DNA from: Motiliproteus sp036960405
GTDB lineage: Bacteria > Pseudomonadota > Gammaproteobacteria > Pseudomonadales > Balneatricaceae
Length of the DNA stretch: 64,000 bases
NCBI GenBank assembly: GCA_036960405.1
Contig: JBALWS010000002.1
Location: 48,984 to 112,983, forward strand
Direction: 5' to 3'
The number at the start of each line of letters is the position of its first letter. Positions within the stretch are counted from its first letter, which is position 1. Made by a program: the position numbers and the translations under genes. This document shows positions 24,781 to 34,147 of this stretch, piece after piece. The notes beneath the pieces were generated by a model. It saw nothing but the letters and a program-made list of their open reading frames with translations. It searched no databases and was not told the origin of the DNA.

Positions 24781-25143
24781 ATGAACTGCTTATTCTGCAG
24801 CATCATCGATAAACAGATCCCGGCCGACATCGTTTACGAAGACGACCACGTACTGGCATTTCGAGATATCAACCCCCAAGCCCCCCAGCATATGCTGATC
24901 ATTCCAAAGCAACACATCGCCACCGTCAACGATGCCCAGGAAGCCGATGCAATCGTATTAGGGAGACTCTCGCTGGCCGCGGCCAAGCTGGCCAAGCAGC
25001 TCGGCTTTGCCGATGAGGGTTATCGCACCGTGATGAACTGCAACGAGCACGGCGGGCAGACGGTTTACCATATCCACCTGCACCTACTGGCGGGTAAAGC
25101 GATGGGCTGGCCGCCCTATACCGACCAACTCAAAACAGGCTAA
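24781..25143 (+). CDS. HIT-family (HinT-type) nucleotide hydrolase
   Basis: A 120-residue protein with the triad HIHLHLLAG and N-terminal CLFC, plus the conserved AFRDINPQAPQHMLIIPKQH block. HinT-type enzymes hydrolyse adenosine 5'-phosphoramidates and acyl-adenylates. GGAGACAGTGA precedes the ATG. It is full length and a single gene. Confidence 0.93.
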   Translation: MNCLFCSIIDKQIPADIVYEDDHVLAFRDINPQAPQHMLIIPKQHIATVNDAQEADAIVLGRLSLAAAKLAKQLGFADEGYRTVMNCNEHGGQTVYHIHLHLLAGKAMGWPPYTDQLKTG

Positions 25144-25240
25144 CCGGTACTATTCCCCCTTACCACCCTCGATAGCACCGTCAACGCAGTGCTATCGGCA
25201 AATCTATTGATCCGGCGCAAGCTCTTAACGCCCTGCAACG

Positions 25241-25268
25241 TTGCAGTGCAACATAAGCTTGCTATGAT
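25241..25268 (+). promoter_or_regulatory. Sigma-70 promoter of pta-ackA with TGCAAC palindrome
   Basis: TTGCAG -35 and TATGAT -10 with a 16-bp spacer. A perfect 12-bp palindrome TGCAACGTTGCA (25234-25245) overlaps the -35 box, and GTGCAACA follows. Similar TTGCAACGCA sequences sit in the fabI and sulP promoters. Confidence 0.6.
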
Positions 25269-25301
25269 GATGCCGTAATTTTCACTGCGACAGGTATCAT
25301 C

Positions 25302-26240
25302 ATGGTTTTGGATAACCTCCCCCCCGCTCACAACCAACTCGAGTTTTTTATCGAGCAAACTTCGAAGACGCCGCCTATCACGACTGCGGTGATCCACCCA
25401 GTGGATAGCAACAGTCTTCACGGCGCGATTGAAGCGGCCGAGCGCAATATTATTGATCCCGTATTGGTAGGTCCCGAAGACAAGATTCGCGCAACCGCCG
25501 AAGAGCAACAACTCGACATCAGCCAATATCGGATTATCAACAGTCTTCATAGCCATGATTCAGCAGAAAAATCCGTCGCCATGGCGCTAACTCGCGATGT
25601 AAAAATCCTGATGAAAGGCGGCATCTCGACCGACGAAATGCTCCGCGCGGTGGTTCATAAGTCCAAAGGGGTTAGGACCGAACGTCGACTCAGCCATATG
25701 TTCATGATGGACGTACCTAATTACCACAAACCGCTGATGATCACCGATGCGGCGATCAATATCGTCCCGGACCTGAACATCAAGCGCGACATTATCCAGA
25801 ACGCTATCTACTTCTGTCATGCCATCGGCATCGCCGAGCCCAAGGTCGCGATTCTGGCGGCGGTAGAGAAAGTCAAATCCAACATGCAAAGCACCATCGA
25901 CGCGGCGGCACTGTGCAAGATGGCCGACCGCGGCCAGATCACGGGGGGTATCCTCGATGGCCCGCTGGCGTTCGATAACGCGATCTCTTTGGAAGCAGCC
26001 CAAGACAAGCACATTAACTCTCCGGTATCGGGCGAAGCCGATGTACTGCTGGCACCCGATCTTGAAGCGGCCAATATGATCGGCAAGCAGTTGATCTATC
26101 TGGCAGGCGCCAAATCTGCCGGCTTGGTGCTGGGAGCCAGGGTCCCGATCGTCCTCACCAGCCGTGCTGAGAAAACCCTCGGCCGTTTAGCCTCTTGCGC
26201 TCTAGCCGCGTTACAAGTCACTCATGGAGAGTCGCTATGA
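25302..26240 (+). CDS. pta: Phosphate acetyl/butyryltransferase
   Basis: A PTA_PTB-family enzyme of 312 residues transferring acyl groups between CoA and phosphate. Conserved blocks are MKGGISTDEMLRAVV, RRLSHMFMMDVP, TDAAINIVPDL, DGPLAFDNAIS and ADVLLAPDLEAANMI. It corresponds to the transferase half of the longer MaoC-fused enzymes and lacks the MaoC domain. The acyl chain length cannot be fixed from sequence. It overlaps the acetate kinase gene by four bases (ATGA). Confidence 0.9.
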   Translation: MVLDNLPPAHNQLEFFIEQTSKTPPITTAVIHPVDSNSLHGAIEAAERNIIDPVLVGPEDKIRATAEEQQLDISQYRIINSLHSHDSAEKSVAMALTRDVKILMKGGISTDEMLRAVVHKSKGVRTERRLSHMFMMDVPNYHKPLMITDAAINIVPDLNIKRDIIQNAIYFCHAIGIAEPKVAILAAVEKVKSNMQSTIDAAALCKMADRGQITGGILDGPLAFDNAISLEAAQDKHINSPVSGEADVLLAPDLEAANMIGKQLIYLAGAKSAGLVLGARVPIVLTSRAEKTLGRLASCALAALQVTHGESL

Positions 26241-27418
26241 ACAGCATTTTCACCATCAACGGTGGCTCCTCCAGCCTAAAGTGCGCACTGTTCTGCATTA
26301 AAAGCGGTGAACCGGAACTGCTGTATAACTTCAAGCTCAGCAACATTCTGGGGCAAGCGCGGGCCCGTATCAGCGACAGCCAGGGCGAGCAGATTGCCGA
26401 CCTTCACCCCGACTTTGGCGAGATCGATCGCGATAACCGCCACCAAGCCTGCCTCGACTTTGTGTTCGCTTGGGTGCGGGCTCATGCAGGCCATCAGACA
26501 CTTAAGGCGATCAGCCATCGAGTGGTTCATGGCGGAGCGACGTTCGACGCACCGATCCTCGTCGGCGATACAGAATTGGAGCAACTGCGCCAGTTCATTC
26601 CCCTGGCACCGCTGCACCAGCCCTACAACCTGAAGCTGATCGAGGCTTGCCACGCGCTGCTTCCCGAGACACCTCAAATCGCCTGTTTCGATACTATGTT
26701 CCATAGCGAGATGCCCACCGTGGCAAAACTGTTCGCCTTGCCGCGTGAACTCAGCGAAGAGGGCGTCCAGCGTTACGGTTTCCATGGCTTGTCCTACGAG
26801 TATATTCAACGCCAGCTAGAGCAGCGGGAAGCGGGAAGCCTCAATACCATTGTCGGTCATCTGGGCGCCGGTGACAGCCTGTGCGCCATCAAGGCCGGCC
26901 GTAGTATCACCTCTACCATGGGCTTTACCGCTCTCGACGGTCCACCGATGGGCAGCCGTTGCGGCAGCATCGATCCCGGCGTATTGCTCTATCTGATGCG
27001 CGAAAAAGCGATGGATGTCGATGCGATTGAAAAGCTGCTCTACAAAGAGAGCGGCTGGTTGGGTGTGTCGGGCGGTATCAGTAGCGAAATGGCCGAACTG
27101 CTGGCCAGCGACAAGCCCGAAGCCAAGCAGGCAGTGGAGCTGTTCTGCTATCGCTTGGCACGCGAGATCGGTAGTTTGAGCGCGGCACTCGAAGGGCTAG
27201 AGCAGCTGGTCTTTACCGGCGGTGTCGGTGAAAACAGTGCCGAAATTCGCGCCGATGTCTGCCGCCGTAGCCATTGGCTCGGTATCCAGATTGACCAAGC
27301 CGCTAATCAAGCCGGAGCCGAAATCATCAGCACCGCTGATAGCCGTGTCGTCGTGCGCGTCATCCCCACCAACGAAGAGGGGATGCTAGCACTGCACGGG
27401 ATGGAGATGCTGGCTTAG
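26237..27418 (+). CDS. ackA: Acetate kinase
   Basis: A 393-residue ASKHA kinase: NGGSSSLKCALF at the start, SHRVVHGG, DTMFH, VQRYGFHGLSYEYI, GHLGAGDSLCAI and VFTGGVGENS. It converts acetyl phosphate plus ADP to acetate and ATP or the reverse. ATG 26237 overlaps the pta stop. With pta it forms an acetyl-CoA/acetate branch next to a FabI2-type reductase. Confidence 0.93.
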   Translation: MNSIFTINGGSSSLKCALFCIKSGEPELLYNFKLSNILGQARARISDSQGEQIADLHPDFGEIDRDNRHQACLDFVFAWVRAHAGHQTLKAISHRVVHGGATFDAPILVGDTELEQLRQFIPLAPLHQPYNLKLIEACHALLPETPQIACFDTMFHSEMPTVAKLFALPRELSEEGVQRYGFHGLSYEYIQRQLEQREAGSLNTIVGHLGAGDSLCAIKAGRSITSTMGFTALDGPPMGSRCGSIDPGVLLYLMREKAMDVDAIEKLLYKESGWLGVSGGISSEMAELLASDKPEAKQAVELFCYRLAREIGSLSAALEGLEQLVFTGGVGENSAEIRADVCRRSHWLGIQIDQAANQAGAEIISTADSRVVVRVIPTNEEGMLALHGMEMLA

Positions 27419-27426
27419 CCCGCAGC

Positions 27427-27469
27427 AGCAGGGAACGATCTAGCGTTGAGACTCACTTCGCTCCCTGCT
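27427..27469. terminator. Weak hairpin between convergent ackA and cytochrome genes
   Basis: Arms AGCAGGGA and TCCCTGCT separated by 27 bases, spanning the end of the cytochrome gene; no T-run. It is a possible bidirectional terminator only. Confidence 0.3.
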
Positions 27470-27797
27470 CGATCCACTGCTGAATCAGCTCAAACTGTTC
27501 CGGGCTGACTGCAGTTGGCCCCGGCGGCATATTACTAAAGCGGCCCGGAACGACGCGGATAAAGTTTACCAAGCGCCCCTTCTCCGGCTCTCCGGCGAAT
27601 AACACTACCCCGTTACTGCCTCCTTCGCGAACATTGTCCAGCGAATCAAGCCGCAATCCTCCTTCTGGAAACCAACCCGAATGACATTCGCTGCAAAGCT
27701 GCGCAAATATCGGTTTAATCTGCTTTTGATAGGTCACAGGCGCAGCCCAAGACGATAACGCACCGCAACATAAACCAATCAAAACTATCCTTTTCAC
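27453..27797 (-). CDS. Small exported c-type cytochrome
   Basis: A 114-residue protein with a signal peptide (cut near SSWA) and a single haem-binding CSECH. Segments SGWFPEGGLRLDS, VLFAGEPEKGRLVNFI and MPPGPTAVSPEQFELIQQWI resemble the planctomycete-type cytochrome c domain, with a likely Met ligand in NMPPG. The partner is unknown. It is divergent from fabI. Confidence 0.85.
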   Translation of the reverse strand: MKRIVLIGLCCGALSSWAAPVTYQKQIKPIFAQLCSECHSGWFPEGGLRLDSLDNVREGGSNGVVLFAGEPEKGRLVNFIRVVPGRFSNMPPGPTAVSPEQFELIQQWIEQGAK

Positions 27798-27892
27798 TCG
27801 TTAACTCCGCCTCGACAACACGCTACCAACCACCAAAAACAGTATCTCTGATGGATTCTATTGACTAGCCTCAAGATGTTGAACGCTTTTCA

Positions 27893-27920
27893 TTGCAACG
27901 CAACATTCAAGCGCTATGAT
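27893..27920 (+). promoter_or_regulatory. Sigma-70 promoter of fabI with TTGCAACGCAACA motif
   Basis: TTGCAA -35 and TATGAT -10, spacer 16. The bases CATTGCAACGCAACATT cover the -35 box and match the pta and sulP promoter motifs. Confidence 0.6.
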
Positions 27921-27962
27921 GGCACCCATTCACATCTTCATGACTTGACTAAAGGAACTATT

Positions 27963-28733
27963 ATGACCTCTGCACTGATGCAAGGTAAAAAGATTCTTAT
28001 CGTAGGCATCGCTAACGATAAAAGCATCGCTTATGGCTGCGCCAAACAACTCCGTGCAGCCGGTGCCGAGCTGGCTATCACCTACCTCAACGACAAGGCC
28101 GAGCGCTTTGTCCGGCCGCTTGCCGAAGAGCTAGGCGCCGAAATTTTCATGCCGCTAGATGTGACGGTAGAAGGTCAGATGGAAGGGGTCTTTAATACCT
28201 GCAAAGAAAAGTGGGGCAAGATCGACGGTGTAATCCACTCGCTGGCGTTCTGCCCGCTGGAAGACCTGCACGCACCGCTGTCCGAGTGTTCCCGTGAAGG
28301 CTTCAAGCAAGCGCTGGATGTTTCCTGCTACTCCTTTATCGAAATGGCCCGATACGCGAAGACCATGATGCCCGACGGCGGCAACCTGATCAGCTTCTCC
28401 TATCTGGGCAGCGCCATCGCCACCGGCGACTACAACATTATGGGTTGCGCCAAAGCCAGTCTGGAAGCGGCTACCCGCTACCTAGCTCGCGACCTGGGCC
28501 CACAGGGCATCATGGTTAACTGCATATCTCCGGGGACCATCGCCACACGCGCAGCCGGCGGCATCAAGGACTTCGACAACATGCTCCAGCTCAACAAGGA
28601 ACTGTCGTGCGATAACCAACTGCCGACCATCGAAGAGGTCGGTAACGCGGCGCTGTACTTCATGAGCGACCTGTCGCAAGGAGTCACCGGCCAGATCCAC
28701 TATGTTGACCATGGTGTTTGCATCGCCGGCTAA
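27963..28733 (+). CDS. fabI: Enoyl-ACP reductase, FabI2-like
   Basis: A short-chain dehydrogenase of 256 residues with the FabI arrangement: nucleotide motif GIANDKSIAYGCA, GVIHSLAF, and catalytic YNIMGCAK (Tyr-x6-Lys), then GIMVNCISPGTIATRAAGGI. Several positions (DVSCYSFIEMARYA, FSYLGS) resemble the second FabI type found beside pta-ackA genes rather than E. coli FabI. ATG 27963 has AAGGA 6 nt upstream. It may serve membrane lipid synthesis or a pta-linked side route; this is inference. Confidence 0.85.
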   Translation: MTSALMQGKKILIVGIANDKSIAYGCAKQLRAAGAELAITYLNDKAERFVRPLAEELGAEIFMPLDVTVEGQMEGVFNTCKEKWGKIDGVIHSLAFCPLEDLHAPLSECSREGFKQALDVSCYSFIEMARYAKTMMPDGGNLISFSYLGSAIATGDYNIMGCAKASLEAATRYLARDLGPQGIMVNCISPGTIATRAAGGIKDFDNMLQLNKELSCDNQLPTIEEVGNAALYFMSDLSQGVTGQIHYVDHGVCIAG

Positions 28734-28763
28734 TCCTCTTCGATAGCCAAGCATATCGATTAA

Positions 28764-28786
28764 AGCCCGCACTGCGGGCTTTTTTG
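28764..28786 (+). terminator. Rho-independent terminator after fabI
   Basis: AGCCCGC-ACT-GCGGGCT followed by TTTTT, about 30 bp after the stop. Confidence 0.9.
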
Positions 28787-28905
28787 ATGGATAAATCGTT
28801 TACCCTTCGAGCTCATACCTGTCCCTCTATTGTCGCCAAGGCAAGAGCAAACCCAACCACGATTATGCTTCCCGGCGCTACCTGGCTAAGCTATGCTGCC
28901 GTGCT

Positions 28906-29478
28906 ATGAGCAACGACAAGCCAAATTCTGACCACAACCCCTGGACCCGGCTGGCCTCACGAATGGTGTACGAAAACGCTTGGATTCGCGTACGCGAAGA
29001 TCAGGTGATGACACCAACCGGTAGCCATGGCCTCTACGGTCTGGTTAAGTTCCGCAATCGAGCCATTGCGATCATCCCTGTCGACGACCAAGGTTACACT
29101 TGGCTGATTGGACAGTACCGCTACCCGTTGAACCAATACAGCTGGGAAGTGCCGATGGGCGGCTACCCAGTAGAGCTAGCGGCTATAGAAGGTGCTCATA
29201 AAGAGCTTCGCGAAGAGACCGGCCTGCGTGCGGCGAAGATGACACCGCTGATGCAGGTACACCTGTCCAACTCGGTGACCGATGAGGCCGGCAGCGCTTT
29301 CGTGGCACAACAGCTTGAACAGGGCGAGACCGATTTTGACGATACCGAGCAGTTGAGCATTAAACGGCTTCCTTTCGATGAAGCCTTGGCGATGACTCTC
29401 GATGGTCGTATCACCGACCTATTCAGCGTCGCCGCACTGCAGCGACTGGCGCTACAACGTAGCCAATTTGGACTCTAA
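28906..29478 (+). CDS. NUDIX hydrolase (ADP-ribose pyrophosphatase-like)
   Basis: A 190-residue enzyme with a Nudix box in GGYPVELAAIEGAHKELREE followed by TG. The EVPMGG lead-in and the WLIGQYRYPLNQYSWE segment are typical of ADP-sugar pyrophosphatases. The substrate is inferred. The next gene begins 2 bp after its stop, so the two are co-transcribed. Confidence 0.9.
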   Translation: MSNDKPNSDHNPWTRLASRMVYENAWIRVREDQVMTPTGSHGLYGLVKFRNRAIAIIPVDDQGYTWLIGQYRYPLNQYSWEVPMGGYPVELAAIEGAHKELREETGLRAAKMTPLMQVHLSNSVTDEAGSAFVAQQLEQGETDFDDTEQLSIKRLPFDEALAMTLDGRITDLFSVAALQRLALQRSQFGL

Positions 29479-29479
29479 T

Positions 29480-30289
29480 ATGCTGGCATGGTTAATGTGG
29501 ATTTTTTGGATTTGGGTAGCGCTGAGCTGCGCTTTCTTTGGCCTGATTTACCTCAATCAGGATCGAACCGTGTTTCAGACCCGACCGCTGACTGCCGACG
29601 CTAAGCAACGCTTTCAGGACCATGCGATCAGCTTTCAACGTGATGACGGTACCCTGCTACAGGGTTGGTTCCGACTTCATCCGGATCCTGAAGCACCGCT
29701 AATCATTTACTACGGCGGCAATGCCGAAGAGATCAGTTGGAATTTAGATCCGCTGCAGCAACTCGATTGCTCGGTACTGCTGATTAACTACCGCGGTTAC
29801 GGCGAAAGCGGTGGTAAGCCGTCGGAAGTTATCCTCAAACAGGATGCGATTTGGCTGCTGGACCGAATCAGTGAACAGCAATCTATTCCGCTCCAACGAG
29901 TCTTTGTGATGGGGCGTTCGCTCGGTTCAGGTGTTGCGACCTATGTCGCGGCAGAGCGTCCGGTTGCAGGTGTCATCTTGATCACAGCTTTCGATAGTTT
30001 CCCGGCCCTGGCCCGCAGCCACTATTCATGGTTACCGCTGGCCTGGTTGATGAAGCACCGTTTTGAATCAGACCAGCTGGCGCCGCAAATTGAGCAACCA
30101 ATGCTCAACCTGATCGCAGCACAAGACAAGGTCGTGCCGCCCGCTCACGCTCACCGATTGGCATCGCGATGGCAAGGGCCGGTCACCACTCAAACATTCT
30201 CGGAAGCCGATCACATCAACATCACCGAGCAACCTGGCTACTGGTCGACGATTGGCCAGTTCATTAAGCAACTAGCAACTAGCAACTAG
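29480..30289 (+). CDS. Membrane-anchored alpha/beta hydrolase
   Basis: A 269-residue protein: N-terminal TM helix (5-27), then an alpha/beta hydrolase domain like the YfhR/ABHD13 group (LIIYYGGNAEE, LINYRGYGESGG). The nucleophile elbow is GRSLGSG, with acid in AAQDKVVP and His in EADHINI. The substrate is unknown. The start at 29480 is 2 bp after the NUDIX stop. The last codons and the stop lie inside a (GCAACTA)x4 repeat. Confidence 0.88.
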   Translation: MLAWLMWIFWIWVALSCAFFGLIYLNQDRTVFQTRPLTADAKQRFQDHAISFQRDDGTLLQGWFRLHPDPEAPLIIYYGGNAEEISWNLDPLQQLDCSVLLINYRGYGESGGKPSEVILKQDAIWLLDRISEQQSIPLQRVFVMGRSLGSGVATYVAAERPVAGVILITAFDSFPALARSHYSWLPLAWLMKHRFESDQLAPQIEQPMLNLIAAQDKVVPPAHAHRLASRWQGPVTTQTFSEADHINITEQPGYWSTIGQFIKQLATSN

Positions 30290-30295
30290 CAACTA
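30268..30295 (+). repeat. Heptanucleotide tandem repeat (GCAACTA) x4
   Basis: Four perfect copies of GCAACTA cover the C-terminal codons and stop of the alpha/beta hydrolase. Seven is not a multiple of three, so gain or loss of a unit changes the reading frame at the extreme C-terminus. Confidence 0.95.
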
Positions 30296-30350
30296 ATCAT
30301 CGGCGGGACTATCTTTGCAGGTACCCCGTCGACCTAGTGAGCCCTAATTT

Positions 30351-30962
30351 GTGCGTCTGAGATGTCATCTTTTCGCCGCTAAACTGCTGCCAGCCCTTAG
30401 CATCTGCATCGGTTTGTCCATCTCAACCGCTAGCTGGAGTGAGTCTTCAGTATTTCAAAGCTTGCGACAAAACAGCCAATACCGACCAGAACTAGCCCTG
30501 TCTGTTGGCAAAGCCAACCAGACCGTCAATGATCCTCAGGGGCAGATCAACTCGATGTTCGAGCTAGGCATTAATCTTTGGCACAGTCATTACCAGCAGC
30601 GTCATGAGGTTGTCGCAGGATTAGCCTTTGGGCAGCTACGCAGCAACTATGGCCCGATAGACCAGCTCAGCATCTATACCCTGATGCCGCAGTACCGCTA
30701 TCACGTCCAGCGGCAGATGCGCCTGCCTGTATATCTCGTGTTGGGGGTTGGTCCAAGCCTGATGACCGAACACAGTTTGGGGTTAAGAACTCAGGGCAGC
30801 CAATTTATCTTCAATACCAAAATTGGGCTAGGCACATTTTTAGATCGCCACCAGCGCTGGGCCATAGAACTGGCTTGGCGACATTACTCCAACGCCAATC
30901 TGTCCAAACCCAATCCGGGTATCGATATCCCCATCACCCTAACGCTAGGTGTCCAACTTTAA
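30351..30962 (+). CDS. pagL: Lipid A 3-O-deacylase PagL-like outer-membrane protein
   Basis: A 203-residue beta-barrel protein with a signal peptide (cut near ISTASWS). It carries the PagL active-site block AWRHYSNANLSKPNPGID, with the His-Ser pair. It would remove the 3-hydroxyacyl chain at lipid A position 3. The GTG start at 30351 has no strong ribosome site. It is a single gene, convergent with mazG. Confidence 0.85.
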   Translation: MRLRCHLFAAKLLPALSICIGLSISTASWSESSVFQSLRQNSQYRPELALSVGKANQTVNDPQGQINSMFELGINLWHSHYQQRHEVVAGLAFGQLRSNYGPIDQLSIYTLMPQYRYHVQRQMRLPVYLVLGVGPSLMTEHSLGLRTQGSQFIFNTKIGLGTFLDRHQRWAIELAWRHYSNANLSKPNPGIDIPITLTLGVQL

Positions 30963-30987
30963 ACAGCGAGCAGGGATTCAGGCCTGG

Positions 30988-31800
30988 CTAACCCTTTAAT
31001 TCCCGCTTGGCTTGCTGCCAAAGCTGGTCAAGCGCTGCCTCATCGGTATCGGCTATCACCAGCCCTTGCTGACAGGCCAGCTGTTCGACACGACGAAAGC
31101 GCTGCTCGAATTTGTGATTAGACTGACGCAGAAGCTGTTCAGAATCCTGTTTGAGGTGACGAACGAGATTGACACAGGAAAACAGCAGATCACCCAACTC
31201 GTCGGCGATTTCGGCCTTATCACCACCGACCAGCGCTTGGCGAAGCTCGACAATCTCATCATCCAGGTTGGCCAACACCGGTTCAAGTTGGCGCCAGTCA
31301 AACCCCACCGAGGCTGCTCGTTTTTGCAGTTTATGGGCGCGCATCAACGCCGGCAGGCCACTCGAGATATCGTCCAACACCGAAGCATGATCGGCCTTTT
31401 CGGCCCGCTCTTCGGCTTTGATCCGCTCCCAGTTCTGCTTAATCTGGGCTTCGCTTAAGCGGACCTCACTACCAAAACTATCAAAACTGCCGTCGGGGTA
31501 AACATGAGGATGGCGACGAAGCAGCTTGATCACCAAGCCATCGATAATATCGGCAAACTCAAAGCGCTCCTGCTCGGCGCAAATCTGAGCATAGAACACC
31601 ACCTGAAATAGCAGGTCACCGAGCTCATCCTGCAGGTGGGGATAGTCCTGCCGTTCGATAGTGTCGATCACCTCGTAAACCTCATCCAGCGTGTGAGGCA
31701 CTATAGAGGCCAGATCTTGCTGCCGATCCCAGGGGCAGCCGTGATCGACATCACGCAGCTGAGCCATCAATCGCAGCAGATCTTCGAGCTGATAGCCCAT
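30988..31800 (-). CDS. mazG: Nucleoside triphosphate pyrophosphohydrolase MazG
   Basis: A 270-residue enzyme with two MazG repeats. EEVYEV-like DEVYEVIDTIE and DELGDLLFQVVFYAQI mark the first; IVELRQAL and ADELGDLLFSCVNLVRH mark the second. It hydrolyses NTPs/dNTPs and, in E. coli, lowers ppGpp. Its ATG overlaps the relA stop (TAATG), the classic relA-mazG operon. Confidence 0.95.
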   Translation of the reverse strand: MGYQLEDLLRLMAQLRDVDHGCPWDRQQDLASIVPHTLDEVYEVIDTIERQDYPHLQDELGDLLFQVVFYAQICAEQERFEFADIIDGLVIKLLRRHPHVYPDGSFDSFGSEVRLSEAQIKQNWERIKAEERAEKADHASVLDDISSGLPALMRAHKLQKRAASVGFDWRQLEPVLANLDDEIVELRQALVGGDKAEIADELGDLLFSCVNLVRHLKQDSEQLLRQSNHKFEQRFRRVEQLACQQGLVIADTDEAALDQLWQQAKRELKG

Positions 31801-34058
31801 TATCGAGCACCCGGTAATAGGCGGTGCACATCGGTGATATTCGGCAACTGGCCCACCTTATCCATCACCCGGCCCAAATCTTCCAGCCGTTTGACTTCGA
31901 TAGCGATCAGTAACCGAGCGGTCCCCTCCTGCTTGTCCGTTCGGGTGTTGACCGAGTGAACATTGACCCGTTCGTTAGACATCACGATCATTACATCGCG
32001 CAGCAGTCCATGCCGGTCCAGCGCATCGATCGATATATCAACGATATAGGCCTGATGCGCATCTTCTTCACCCCAGCTCACTTCGATCATCCGCTCGTGT
32101 GCGTTTGATTCGAGCTGCAACGCATTGATGCAGTCCTGACGGTGGATAGACACGCCACGCCCTTGGGTGATGTAGCCGACAATCTGATCACCGGGTACCG
32201 GTTTGCAACAGCTAGCAATCACTGTCAACAGATTACCGACCCCCTCAATCGTCACCTCGCCCTGCTTCTTAGGGCTGCTGACCAGCTCGGTCTTGAGGTC
32301 GAGATCCAGTTGCTCGTCAGATTCACGTTGGTCGATCTGACGCTGAGCGGCGCCTAATATCTGGCTGAGTCGAAAATCCCCCGCTCCTACCGCAGCATAA
32401 AGATCGTCGATATCGGTGTAACCCTGATTCTCAGCTAGCAGGTGCAGGTCTAACTGAGATACTGCCAAGCGTTTGATTTCACGCTCGACGAGCTGGCGGC
32501 CTTCGTGAATATTCTGGTCGCGGTTTTGCTCTTTAAACCAGTTACGGATTTTAGCCCGTGCCCGAGATGAGGTGACATAGCCCAGGTTAGGGTTCATCCA
32601 ATCACGACTGGGACCGCCTTGCTTGGCGGTCATAATGACCACCTGATCGCCGGTTTTGAGCTTATTCGTCAACGGAATGATTTTGCCGTTAACCTTGGCA
32701 CCCCGGCAGCGATGGCCCACCTCGGTATGCACCCGGTAGGCGAAATCTAGCGGTGTTGAACCCGCCGCCATATCGACCACATGGCCATCGGGAGTGAAGG
32801 TATAGATTCGATCTTCTTCGATCCCGGTGCGCAACTGCTCCACCAGGTCGCTGGCATTACCGACATCATCTTGCCATTCCAATACCTGCCGTAGCCAAGC
32901 GATCTTACTTTCATAGCTGTCGCTCTTATTGGAGGTATCTGTGCCCTTGTATAACCAGTGGGCGCAAACACCCAGCTCGGCGTCATCGTGCATTTCATGG
33001 GTGCGGATCTGGATCTCCAGCACCTTGCCCTCTTCGCCGATCACAGCGGTATGCAACGAGCGATAGCCATTCTTTTTGGGTGACGCGATGTAATCGTCAA
33101 ACTCGTGTGGGATATTCTTCCACTGACCATGCACCACGCCTAACGCGGCGTAACAATCCTTCACCTCGGGCACCAACACCCGTACGGCGCGGACATCATA
33201 GACCTGGTCGAAGTCGATCTGCTTACGCTGCATTTTGCGCCAGATACTGTAGATATGCTTGGCACGCCCCATCAGTTCAGCTTCGATACCGATCGATGCC
33301 AGCTCGGCTTTCAGCGAGTACAGCACCTCGTCAATATACTGCTGTCGATCGAGCCGCTTTTCGGCTAGCAGGGTGGCGATCTGTTTGTAGGCATTGGGTT
33401 GCAGGTAGCGAAAACTCAGGTCCTCGAGCTCCCACTTGATATGACCGATACCGAGCCGATGCGCTAACGGGGCATACACATCGAACACTTCACGCGCGAC
33501 CCGGTAACGGCGTTTGCGGTTGCCGTTTTTGACCGCTCGAATCGCGCAGGTACGCTCGGCTAGCTTAATCAGAGCAACCCGAACATCCTCGATCATCGTC
33601 ACCAACATCTTACGGACGTTGTCGAGCTGACCTTCACTCTGCCCCAGTACCGAGTCGGGGGTGGGATGCAGAACCGAACCGATAGCGGCCATCTGCAACA
33701 CGCCCTCGATCAGGCTGGCGACATTACGACCAAAGGCTTCACGAACCTGCTCTAACTCAAGCTTCCGTTCTCTAACTCCCCGGTACAGAATCGCGGCAAC
33801 CAGCGTATCTTGATCCAAACCCAAATCAGCCAGTATTTCGGCCATCTCCAAGCCGGTCCGATAGCTGTTACTGCCTTGCTCCGCCCAGACATCCTCTTTT
33901 GCTACCACCCGCTCCTGTGCCTGCCGGCTCATATCGCAGGCACGAATCAGCTCGACATCATCTTGAATATTGATATCGGTTCGAACACGCTCAAGCCAAG
34001 CGCTCAAATCAACCGAGCCGCTCTCGTCCAGAGGATGATCTTGCCTGACCTTTACCAT
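31800..34058 (-). CDS. relA: GTP pyrophosphokinase RelA
   Basis: (p)ppGpp synthetase of 752 residues. The HD-like N-domain has lost the hydrolase HD pair (AAILYRGVRERKLE), as in true RelA. The synthetase core includes YDVRAVRVLV and SPKKNGYRSLHTAV. A TGS domain (YTFTPDGHVVDMAAGSTPLD) and a C-terminal ACT domain follow. ATG 34058 follows GGAGTTATTC. The usual rlmD gene between cysM and relA is missing here. Confidence 0.96.
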   Translation of the reverse strand: MVKVRQDHPLDESGSVDLSAWLERVRTDINIQDDVELIRACDMSRQAQERVVAKEDVWAEQGSNSYRTGLEMAEILADLGLDQDTLVAAILYRGVRERKLELEQVREAFGRNVASLIEGVLQMAAIGSVLHPTPDSVLGQSEGQLDNVRKMLVTMIEDVRVALIKLAERTCAIRAVKNGNRKRRYRVAREVFDVYAPLAHRLGIGHIKWELEDLSFRYLQPNAYKQIATLLAEKRLDRQQYIDEVLYSLKAELASIGIEAELMGRAKHIYSIWRKMQRKQIDFDQVYDVRAVRVLVPEVKDCYAALGVVHGQWKNIPHEFDDYIASPKKNGYRSLHTAVIGEEGKVLEIQIRTHEMHDDAELGVCAHWLYKGTDTSNKSDSYESKIAWLRQVLEWQDDVGNASDLVEQLRTGIEEDRIYTFTPDGHVVDMAAGSTPLDFAYRVHTEVGHRCRGAKVNGKIIPLTNKLKTGDQVVIMTAKQGGPSRDWMNPNLGYVTSSRARAKIRNWFKEQNRDQNIHEGRQLVEREIKRLAVSQLDLHLLAENQGYTDIDDLYAAVGAGDFRLSQILGAAQRQIDQRESDEQLDLDLKTELVSSPKKQGEVTIEGVGNLLTVIASCCKPVPGDQIVGYITQGRGVSIHRQDCINALQLESNAHERMIEVSWGEEDAHQAYIVDISIDALDRHGLLRDVMIVMSNERVNVHSVNTRTDKQEGTARLLIAIEVKRLEDLGRVMDKVGQLPNITDVHRLLPGAR

Positions 34059-34147
34059 GAATAACTCCGCTCCTGCGACAGCGGCAACAACCGCTGAAAA
34101 TCCGCTAGGCCAATGGCCAGAGAATTTAATACATTTAAAAAAACTTG

